Shown: positions 16,024 through 23,103 of the stretch, in pieces
How the letters are laid out: each line of letters opens with the position of its first letter
How positions within the stretch are numbered: position 1 is the first letter of the stretch
Source: Desulfuribacillus stibiiarsenatis
Lineage (GTDB): Bacteria; Bacillota; Bacilli; Desulfuribacillales; Desulfuribacillaceae
DNA: 64,000 nucleotides
Direction: 5' to 3'
Assembly (NCBI RefSeq): GCF_001742305.1
Contig: NZ_MJAT01000033.1
Coordinates: 124,001 to 188,000, forward strand
Notes under the pieces: generated by a model
Seen by the model: the letters and a program-made list of their open reading frames with translations, nothing else
Databases searched by the model: none
Told to the model about the DNA's origin: nothing
Position numbers and translations under genes: made by a program

Positions 16024-17223
16024 TTAGTCTACAAGCTCCGGATCAAAGCTTTCTTTCCATGGTAATCCCCATTTATTCAGTGCTTCCATAAATGGATCTG
16101 GATCGAACTCTTCAATATTATAAACACCTTTTTTATCCCATGTTCCTGTCATTAACATCATGGCACCAATCATTGCGGGAACTCCTGTTGTATATGCTAC
16201 CGCTTGAGAGCCCACCTCTTCGTAGCACTTTTCGTGAACACAAACGTTATATACATAGTAGGTCTTGTCTTGTCCATTCTTTTTACCACGGAAGATACAA
16301 CCTATATTCGTTTTCCCTTTTGTACGTGGTCCTAATGAAGAAGGATCTGGTAATACTGCTTTTAAGAATTGTAATGGTACAATTTGCTTACCTTCAAATT
16401 CAATTGGCTCAATGGAAGTCATTCCAACGTTTTCAAGACATTTTAAGTGCGTAAGATAGCTTTGTCCAAAGGTCATAAAGAAGCGAATACGTTTTAATCC
16501 AGGCATATTTACCGCAAGGGATTCAAGCTCTTCATGGTAAAGAAGGTACATATCTTTTTCCCCTACTTCAGGGAAGTTATATGTTCTTTTAATTTCCATT
16601 GGCTTCGTTTCAATCCACTCGCCATTTTCCCAGTATCTTCCGTTCGCTGATACTTCACGAATATTAATTTCTGGATTGAAATTGGTTGCAAAAGGATATC
16701 CATGATCTCCAGCATTACAATCAAGAATGTCAATATACTCTATTTCATCAAAGTAGTGCTTAAGTGCGTAAGCAGAGAATACTCCTGTTACACCAGGGTC
16801 AAAGCCGCTACCAAGAAGAGCAGTAATACCAGCTTCTTCAAAACGCTGACGGTAATCCCATTGCCATTTATATTCAAATTTTGCCGTATCCTCTGGCTCA
16901 TAATTTGCAGTATCTAAGTAATTTGTTTTTGTTGCTAAACAAGCATCCATTATCGTTAAATCTTGATAAGGTAGAGCTAAATTCATAACAAGATCAGGCT
17001 TGACTTGTTCAATTAAAGCAATTAACTCATCTACATTATCTGCATCTACTTGTGCAGTTGTAATTTTAGTTTTTCCGCCGTCTAATTTTTCTTTTAAGGC
17101 ATCGCATTTTGATTTCGTACGACTAGCAATGCAGATTTCTTCGAATACTTCACTATTTTGAACACACTTGTGAATAGCTACTGATCCTACTCCGCCACAA
17201 CCAATAATAAGTGCTTTTCCCAT
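16024..17223 (-). CDS. Carboxynorspermidine synthase (saccharopine-dehydrogenase-like)
   Basis: The 399-residue protein has a Rossmann nucleotide loop GCGGVGSVA (8-16) and the saccharopine dehydrogenase C-terminal domain. A lysine-forming saccharopine dehydrogenase is the alternative, but the immediate nspC partner favours CANSDH, which condenses aspartate semialdehyde with diaminopropane or putrescine using NADPH. It starts with ATG behind AGGAGAC and is first in the operon. A leader of about 480 nt with a terminator precedes it, suggesting attenuation. Confidence 0.9.
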   Translation of the reverse strand: MGKALIIGCGGVGSVAIHKCVQNSEVFEEICIASRTKSKCDALKEKLDGGKTKITTAQVDADNVDELIALIEQVKPDLVMNLALPYQDLTIMDACLATKTNYLDTANYEPEDTAKFEYKWQWDYRQRFEEAGITALLGSGFDPGVTGVFSAYALKHYFDEIEYIDILDCNAGDHGYPFATNFNPEINIREVSANGRYWENGEWIETKPMEIKRTYNFPEVGEKDMYLLYHEELESLAVNMPGLKRIRFFMTFGQSYLTHLKCLENVGMTSIEPIEFEGKQIVPLQFLKAVLPDPSSLGPRTKGKTNIGCIFRGKKNGQDKTYYVYNVCVHEKCYEEVGSQAVAYTTGVPAMIGAMMLMTGTWDKKGVYNIEEFDPDPFMEALNKWGLPWKESFDPELVD

Positions 17224-17281
17224 TTCACATGTCTCCTAACCATTTAATTTTTTAGCTGAGCAAAACAACCCGAAAAACAAC

Positions 17282-17326
17282 AAAAAAGCAGGTGTAAACG
17301 CATAATCGCGCACAACACTTGCTTTT
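17282..17326 (-). terminator. Terminator/attenuator hairpin in the leader of the carboxynorspermidine operon
   Basis: On the reverse strand AGCAAGTGT and ACACCTGCT form a 9-bp stem with one mismatch, extended by CGC/GCG inside the loop, and are followed by six T. It ends about 60 bp upstream of the synthase ATG, between the predicted promoter and the gene, as expected for an attenuator. Confidence 0.65.
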
Positions 17327-17499
17327 GATATAATCCATTAATATTAATTATAAGCACACTTTAACCGCAGTCATAACTAAACAATACAGTATAGTCCCAT
17401 GACCTATGTAAATAGCTTTTTAATATTCAGATATATCGTACTATCATCAGAGTCTATATAGCAAATAATTACTTTTACCACTCTTATTGATCGTTTCAC

Positions 17500-17700
17500 A
17501 AGTTGATGTGCAATGCACCGGTTATAAAGTAACCAACTTATAAAATTTGAGCTTTTAACTCAATCAATAAAGCAACTAAAGTTGCCGATCGGCATTTGAC
17601 CCGGCTGTCCGTATGGCCTTAACCTCATGAAGAAGTGGTCATAATTATCTGCGTGGAAAGACTCAAGTAGATATATTGAATAGTAGCTTTCCAATTAACG
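17500..17700 (-). ncRNA. Structured leader segment, riboswitch-like, class not recognised
   Basis: The first 200 nt of the predicted transcript contain several stems: TGGAAAG/CTTTCCA (17640-17692 region), GCCGATCGGC, GCAAC-TTTA-GTTGC, TTGAG/CTCAA and TTATAA-GT/AC-TTTATAA. Local GC content is higher than in the flanks. I compared it by eye with T-box, lysine, SAM, c-di-GMP, c-di-AMP, TPP, cobalamin and guanidine cores and found no convincing match. 17327-17499 shows nothing further recognisable. Confidence 0.35.
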
Positions 17701-17707
17701 CTTCTTT

Positions 17708-17736
17708 ATTCTATCAGTATATACATGAATCTACAA
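17708..17736 (-). promoter_or_regulatory. Promoter of the carboxynorspermidine operon leader
   Basis: On the reverse strand TTGTAG (17736-17731), a 17-bp spacer and TAGAAT (17713-17708) place transcription start near 17700, about 480 nt upstream of the gene. 17737-17895 holds no gene. Confidence 0.5.
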
Positions 17737-17895
17737 TAGGCAAATTAAAATTTTTCGCAAATTTCGACATGACATTCTTTCTCATCCAGGATTCTCAGAA
17801 TATATTTTAAACAAATACATTAAAAAATTAAACGCTATCATTGTAATCGTAAACATTATCATTTATAATTTCATTAAAGATTAAGGAGGTTTTCC

Positions 17896-18111
17896 ATGTC
17901 TGTATCTGAACAACTAAAAATTTTATGCGTAAAACTTGACGTCAGCGTTTCAGAGCTTGGTCGCATGGCCGGAAAAAGCCCGCAAGCATTCAGCCAGAAG
18001 TTAAAAAGAGAGAGTTTTACAGTTGATGAGCTTAAACACATCGCCGAGGCGACAGGCTGTAAATATGAAGGCTCCTTTGTTATGCTTAATGGCGAAAGGG
18101 TAACATACTAA
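17896..18111 (+). CDS. Small XRE-type helix-turn-helix protein
   Basis: The 71-residue protein has one Cro/C1-like helix-turn-helix: helices over residues 4-13, 17-24 (SVSELGRMAG), 28-37 (SPQAFSQKLK) and 43-52, then a short C-terminal tail. AGGAGG precedes ATG. It lies 21 nt upstream of the fic gene in the same direction, so it may regulate it or act as its partner. Its DNA target is unknown. Confidence 0.75.
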   Translation: MSVSEQLKILCVKLDVSVSELGRMAGKSPQAFSQKLKRESFTVDELKHIAEATGCKYEGSFVMLNGERVTY

Positions 18112-18132
18112 ATGGTGAAGTGAGGGTCTACA

Positions 18133-18873
18133 ATGAACATTTATGATAAAATTGACCAGCTAAAGTCATTAATTGATATACATCGGCCGTTTGAGGGTGA
18201 GCTCCTGAATGGAATAAAAGCCTATTATCGCATAGGGCTTACATGGTCGAGCAATGCCATAGAGGGGAATACACTTACCGAAAGTGAAACTAAGGTTCTT
18301 CTAGAGGATGGATTAACTGTCGGAGGCAAACCGCTCCGCGATACTTTTGAGGCCCTTGGTCATGCCCAAGCATACGACTTCATGTTTACGTTGCTGAATA
18401 GCCGCCAGATCACTGAAACCGACACCATGACTATGCACCGGATGTTCTATAAGGACATAGATGCCGAGACAGCTGGGCAGTATCGTACCCGACCTGTTAT
18501 CATAACTGGTTCTAAATTTGCCGTTACTAAAGTTGAGAAAATTCAAGAGGAGATGGAGAAGTTATTCCAGTGGGTGCTTAAGGAGCGAGACAGACACCAC
18601 CCTGTAGAGTTTGCAGCTCAACTTCATAAGAAGTTTGTATTTATTCACCCTTTTATTGATGGCAACGGAAGGATATCACGACTGTTAATGAATACGGCAC
18701 TTATTCAGGATGGATATATGATGGCTGTAATTCCGCCAATCCTGCGACAAGAGTATATCAGTTTACTGGAACGAGCTCACAAGGATGATAGGCCTTTTAT
18801 GGACTTTATAGCAGAGCGTGTGCTAGAGTCCGAGAAAGAGATAATTCGCTTGCTTCATATTACCCTTCCCTAA
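18133..18873 (+). CDS. Fic-family AMP-transferase-type protein with N-terminal inhibitory helix
   Basis: The 246-residue protein holds the Fic active site HPFIDGNGRISR (172-183, catalytic His172). It also holds the inhibitory motif SxxxEG in SNAIEG (40-45), which places it in the class II Fic proteins that inhibit themselves through a glutamate finger (Glu44). Fic proteins usually transfer AMP to a target hydroxyl, and some are toxins. GTGAGGG precedes the ATG; it follows the small XRE protein at 21 nt. Target unknown. Confidence 0.88.
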   Translation: MNIYDKIDQLKSLIDIHRPFEGELLNGIKAYYRIGLTWSSNAIEGNTLTESETKVLLEDGLTVGGKPLRDTFEALGHAQAYDFMFTLLNSRQITETDTMTMHRMFYKDIDAETAGQYRTRPVIITGSKFAVTKVEKIQEEMEKLFQWVLKERDRHHPVEFAAQLHKKFVFIHPFIDGNGRISRLLMNTALIQDGYMMAVIPPILRQEYISLLERAHKDDRPFMDFIAERVLESEKEIIRLLHITLP

Positions 18874-18879
18874 AATATA

Positions 18880-18921
18880 CCCACTCAACATATCCCTTTA
18901 TAAAAAGATATGCTGAGAGGG
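18880..18921. terminator. Bidirectional terminator between fic and RhuM-like gene
   Basis: CCCACTCAACATATC (18880-18894) pairs with GATATGCTGAGAGGG (18907-18921) with two mismatches and is followed by a T-rich stretch. Confidence 0.75.
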
Positions 18922-18923
18922 TT

Positions 18924-19976
18924 TTATTCTTTCTCATCCATGTTCTTTGCTTTCTCTGCAAATTCTAGTAGAAACTTGTCATAGTCAGACATGAAAATCC
19001 TATCTTGAATGATGCGATACTTTTCAAATTCACTTTCGGCATGTAATTTTGCTATTTCTGCTGTTACTTTTCCTGCATCTTTCAGTAAACCATATTGGAA
19101 CATTTCAATAAAGGCATTCAACCGCGTTTCCCAATCTTGCATGGTTAAGGGAATTTTTCGTTCGGCCATGTTTTCAGCAAAATCTAAGTATGAGCTTACC
19201 ATACGATGTAATTGATTCAATTCAAATTCGGACAAATAGTTTTTAGCAACCGTAACATCAGTAATTTTAATTTTTCCATCGGGGGCATCTTGCCAAGTAG
19301 TTAGTCCCATATGCTCTTTTTCGCTATTTGCTCTGCCAACGATAAGTTCCGCAGCAGTATGCCCGTGAACTGCGAAGTGCATTTTATTCTGTACCGTTGC
19401 GTAAAAACGTTTTGTAGATTTTGCGTTTTTATCATAATCAATTGCCGTTGCATATAAGTCAGTTATTTTTTGATAAAACTTTCGCTCACTGGCGCGAATT
19501 TCTCTTATCCTTGCTAACTGCTCCTCGAAATATTTGTCAGTTATGTATGATCCACTTTTTAATCGTTCATCATCCATAACCCAACCTTTAATCGTGTAAT
19601 CCTTTACAATCTGATTCGCCCATTTACGGAATTGGACAGCACGTTCATTATTCACTTTAAAACCCACAGCAATAACCATCTGCAAGTTATAGTGATTAGT
19701 ATCGTAGGTTTTACCATCAGCAGCAGTTATTCGAAATTTTCGAATAACTGAACTCTCCTCTTGTTCCGAGTCGACAAATATCTTTTTGATATGGTAGTTA
19801 ATTGTATGTGTTTCCACATCATACAGAGTAGCCATAATTTTTTGTGTCAGCCATATATTTTCATCCTCATATCGCATTTCAAAGTTGTCTTGATTTTCTC
19901 CCATTGAAGCGACAAAAGTCAGATACTCTGCGGCTGAACTACGGATTGTAATCTCATTTTTCTTTTTCTTTAGCAT
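18924..19976 (-). CDS. RhuM-family protein
   Basis: The frame opens with GTG at 20000, but AGGAG lies 10 nt before the ATG at 19976, so the protein is probably 350 residues starting MLKKKKNEITIRS. It matches the RhuM (virulence protein) family: the N-terminal segment WLTQKIMATLYDVETHTINYHIKK is a HTH-like region and FRKWANQIVKDYTIKGW the central signature. The family is found on pathogenicity and defence islands, often by restriction systems. Biochemical function is not established; some members have a Fic/Doc-like C-terminus, which is not obvious here. Confidence 0.82.
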   Translation of the reverse strand: MLKKKKNEITIRSSAAEYLTFVASMGENQDNFEMRYEDENIWLTQKIMATLYDVETHTINYHIKKIFVDSEQEESSVIRKFRITAADGKTYDTNHYNLQMVIAVGFKVNNERAVQFRKWANQIVKDYTIKGWVMDDERLKSGSYITDKYFEEQLARIREIRASERKFYQKITDLYATAIDYDKNAKSTKRFYATVQNKMHFAVHGHTAAELIVGRANSEKEHMGLTTWQDAPDGKIKITDVTVAKNYLSEFELNQLHRMVSSYLDFAENMAERKIPLTMQDWETRLNAFIEMFQYGLLKDAGKVTAEIAKLHAESEFEKYRIIQDRIFMSDYDKFLLEFAEKAKNMDEKE

Positions 19977-20328
19977 ATTCTCTAGTCTCCTATAACTCAC
20001 TTACTCATGGATGGAATTGAGCAATTTCAATACTGTATTTGATATCAGCCGCACATAACGAGTGTTTTTAAAGTGCTTGCTTACTAAAAAAATAACCCGT
20101 ACAGAAATGGATTTATTATAATAAAACGGCCCACCTTGGGACACGTTGTTAAGAGGTGCAGGCGGGATTTGTTATAATATTATACTAAAAATAATCAGTT
20201 ATTACTGCTTTTTCATCTGCTGGTATTTCCTCTATATGGAGTATAGTCTTTTTTGAACGGATTAGATATGGTGGTAGAGCAAAATATAAGGACTAAATAT
20301 CCATGGCCCAATTTGAAAATCTGCTAGC

Positions 20329-21192
20329 TTAATAGTGCTGGTCAGTAAAAGTGTAGTAAGCCGCAATAGAAAGTAATGTTCTTTGATTCACTTCAAAGTC
20401 TTCCCCATAAAAAACAGATAACATAAAGCTATTTTCCAGAGAAGATCTCCATACCTCACCAATACCACTGAATACAGCATTTTCATTTTCTAGCACATAT
20501 CGCCTTAAATGATTAAACAAACCTAAGTAATTTGGACTGTTTGCCATAAAAGCTTCCTGGAATTTAATACGTATTTCAGAATTATTTTGACTTACAATAA
20601 TAGTAGCTGTTTTATCATCATGAAGTATTACTTCTTTAACAATACCCATAATTAGTCTGGGTGTGTTTTCATCGGTTTCCTTTAACATATCTACTGTTCT
20701 TTTTGGTAGATTTGGACCCCTTAAACCTTTTCGCGCAATTTCAGCTTCTTCGGTACCGCCAGATAACACTAAACTTACTGATGGTTTTTTTCTTTTTGTA
20801 ACCGTTGTAGGATTATTCTTCTTATTTTTTTTATCCTCCCTAATCCGAGCTTTTTCTTCTTCTGTCATATTATATAATAGGTAAGCCTCTCTTAACGCCC
20901 TCTTTTTTCTTTCCTCTGATAATTCAACATTAATAAAATTAGTGGTATCTGTTCCGACTCTTCCTTTAATTCGTTCAAACTGATATATACATTTTTCAAT
21001 ATGGTCATCTTTATTCCACGTTTTGAAATACTTTCTCGAACCTCCACTAAAGATAACCCTTGCCACGCAACTTTCAGTCGGACAAAATAAAAAACCTTTA
21101 AGCTTATTATTATACAGCTTTGAATCAACTTGATTAAGAAAATATTCAGCTTTTTCTTCACCGTTAATATATCTCGCTGACTTAATAGACAT
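20329..21192 (-). CDS. Unrecognised protein with N-terminal CoiA-like zinc-binding motif
   Basis: This is a 287-residue protein with RBS GAGGTGATG. Residues 36-70 contain CPTESCVARVIFSGG ... KYFKTWNKDDHIEKC, a C-x4-C ... H-x3-C arrangement like the zinc ribbon at the front of CoiA-like competence proteins. A basic middle (KKNKKNNPTTVTKRKKP, 120-137) and a C-terminal beta-rich region follow; no catalytic motif is evident. The 328 bases between it and the RhuM-like gene hold no gene. It is codirectional with the restriction operon but separated by an IS3 relic. Function not known. Confidence 0.6.
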   Translation of the reverse strand: MSIKSARYINGEEKAEYFLNQVDSKLYNNKLKGFLFCPTESCVARVIFSGGSRKYFKTWNKDDHIEKCIYQFERIKGRVGTDTTNFINVELSEERKKRALREAYLLYNMTEEEKARIREDKKNKKNNPTTVTKRKKPSVSLVLSGGTEEAEIARKGLRGPNLPKRTVDMLKETDENTPRLIMGIVKEVILHDDKTATIIVSQNNSEIRIKFQEAFMANSPNYLGLFNHLRRYVLENENAVFSGIGEVWRSSLENSFMLSVFYGEDFEVNQRTLLSIAAYYTFTDQHY

Positions 21193-21442
21193 TTTTTCAT
21201 CACCTCGAACACCATGAAAGTTTTAAGCTATGTAATACATGTATTATCTTCTCTCTTCTGCCTTTGTTACTCTAATAAGTTTAGGCACACTCCTTTTTAC
21301 AAATTTTTACTAATATAAATTTATTTCGACGCCATTAGCAGAAACCCTTGTTCGAAAATCGTCATATTTTGTCGATTGAAATAAATATTTTCATAAAAAT
21401 CCTTTGCATATGGATGTGACCCTAAAAAGTTAGAGTTTTATA

Positions 21443-21552
21443 TTAGGTAGCTAATTGGCTGGTGTAAATTTGGCATTTTACTGGACTCATACCTGCCAAT
21501 TTTTGCCGCATACGCTTGTTGTTAGAATAATCAATAAATTTAGCTATAAATA
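21443..21552 (-). pseudogene. Transposase OrfB C-terminal fragment
   Basis: The reverse strand reads FIDYSNNKRMRQKLAGMSPV, then KCQIYTSQLAT and a stop. This matches the conserved IS3-family OrfB tail (YNNKRxxxKLxGMSPVxYR). The catalytic DDE core is absent. Confidence 0.75.
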
Positions 21553-21554
21553 AA

Positions 21555-21590
21555 CACCCCAAAAGTCAGTTTTTACTCTAACTTTTGGGG
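21555..21590 (-). terminator. Terminator of the restriction operon, built from the IS end
   Basis: CACCCCAAAAGT (21555-21566) and ACTTTTGGGGTG (21581-21592 region) form a 12-bp stem, followed on the reverse strand by TTTATTTAT. It lies 50 bp past the nuclease stop codon. Confidence 0.55.
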
Positions 21591-21642
21591 TGCATTACAC
21601 TACTGGGATGGCAATTCTCCTGCCATACTCCCCAAATCCACT

Positions 21643-23103
21643 TTATAAATGAAGTATACCTATATCCATTTTTTCACTTGCTAAATAGTACGAGTATATC
21701 AATGCTGCGGGCAACTGTCTTATTTGTATATTCTGTAAACCGAGAGCATCTAACATTTCTATATTGACGTATCCTTTATTAATAATGCTATGTTGTTCGG
21801 TTGGCATCAAAAAGCAATTTTTAACATCTTGAATTCCATGATCATTAACAAATTTTTTATATGCCAACTGATATAGGTACTGCTTTGTAATATCACCAAT
21901 TCCAGGTTGTCCACGCAGTTCTTTTCCATGCTCAAGTTGAATATTATAATACTTAGCATCAAATATAATGAACTGATGTGAGTTATTCATCTTATGGATT
22001 GACACAAGGTCTGGAACGAGGGTATCCCTAGCGGTCTTTTGAAATTCAGAACTATCTTGCTTATAACCATTCCACTTTGGCTTTTCTATTAATGAAATGA
22101 GTAGGTCATAAGGATTATATCCGTCAGTTAAAGAAATAGACAGTGAACCGAGTGGAGTCTGTAATTGATTGTCTAGTACTTCCGCACACACCTTTTCCCA
22201 TACTAGATTAAAACTGTTTGTACCAAACATAGTGAAACAATCAATTTCTGTAAGAACGCTACAATGTGCAACATAAGCATATAACGTCTTTAGTAATAAC
22301 TGCTTTCTTGTATTAAACTGCAAATTCAATTCATTTTGTATGCGGTAAAGTATATAGTTTGTTTCTCCAAAGTCATCTAGTTCTTCATCAGACATTCCAA
22401 CTGGTAGGATATCAAACAAATCCAGCAAATCTGCATCTTGTAGTTCTCTAGAGCAAATACTTACAATTGATTCATGAAGCCTTTTAAAGTAATCAAAATC
22501 ATCATTAATACATTTTTGTGTAAACAGTTCTGTGTAATATGGTCGATTGTTACAGAGATAAGTAAAAGTCTCATTTATCGTCTTGTCCCACAGTATTTCA
22601 CCAGAACCATTAGTTTCAATTATATTTTTTATATTCGTATATGCACCATTTTCGTAATAGTCATGTAGCAAGAAAATCATAACAGCAAGTAAGTTGAAAG
22701 CACTGCTTTCACTATTATCATTATACATACGAATGATTTGCTCTTTGGCATTATACTTTTCAAGAACCTTTATTATTATTTTTAACTCTGTTAAAGGCTC
22801 ATTATTAGATAAGATATATTTAGGATAGCATTTTAATACACAACCCCAAACAGTTATTACACCAACGAAAGTAAACACATAAAGGTATTCGTTCTCACCA
22901 ATCTCTACATCTGCAACTTCAATATCTTCGTCCATAAGATCTGACATATTTTTTTGAGAATCCGTTGCTTTAACAGCCTTTAGAACACCAAACTCTTTCA
23001 AGCGCTTAATAATACCTACCGTTTTTTCTTCCGAACATTGAAAGATGCCCTGTAATTCAGCTTGATTGTATCTTTTCTGTTCTCGGACAAACTTCGATAT
23101 CAT
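21643..23103 (-). CDS. LlaJI-type restriction endonuclease subunit (McrC-like)
   Basis: The 486-residue protein has a C-terminal PD-(D/E)xK nuclease signature PDLVSIHKM ... FIIFDAKYY (about 362-384), preceded by a McrC-like N-terminal domain. It matches the LlaJI R2/BsuMI YdjA group, where this subunit cleaves DNA and is driven by the McrB-like partner. Its ATG overlaps the stop of the AAA+ gene (ATGA), so the two subunits are translationally coupled. It is the last gene of the five-gene restriction-modification operon. Confidence 0.85.
   Translation of the reverse strand: MISKFVREQKRYNQAELQGIFQCSEEKTVGIIKRLKEFGVLKAVKATDSQKNMSDLMDEDIEVADVEIGENEYLYVFTFVGVITVWGCVLKCYPKYILSNNEPLTELKIIIKVLEKYNAKEQIIRMYNDNSESSAFNLLAVMIFLLHDYYENGAYTNIKNIIETNGSGEILWDKTINETFTYLCNNRPYYTELFTQKCINDDFDYFKRLHESIVSICSRELQDADLLDLFDILPVGMSDEELDDFGETNYILYRIQNELNLQFNTRKQLLLKTLYAYVAHCSVLTEIDCFTMFGTNSFNLVWEKVCAEVLDNQLQTPLGSLSISLTDGYNPYDLLISLIEKPKWNGYKQDSSEFQKTARDTLVPDLVSIHKMNNSHQFIIFDAKYYNIQLEHGKELRGQPGIGDITKQYLYQLAYKKFVNDHGIQDVKNCFLMPTEQHSIINKGYVNIEMLDALGLQNIQIRQLPAALIYSYYLASEKMDIGILHL

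Larger units (their letters stand above)
21415..21597 (-). mobile_element. IS3/IS150-family relic, about 180 bp with both ends
   Basis: Both ends are recognisable inverted repeats: TGACCCTAAAAAGTTAGAG (21417-21435) and CTCTAACTTTTGGGGTGCA (21576-21594). Between them only the 3' end of the OrfB transposase gene remains. The rest of the element has been deleted, giving a non-autonomous remnant. 21193-21414 shows nothing recognisable. Confidence 0.7.

Noticed and set aside
17500-17700. A T-box or lysine riboswitch in the carboxynorspermidine leader
   Set aside because: The T-box core GGTGG and the lysine-aptamer core segments are absent on both strands.
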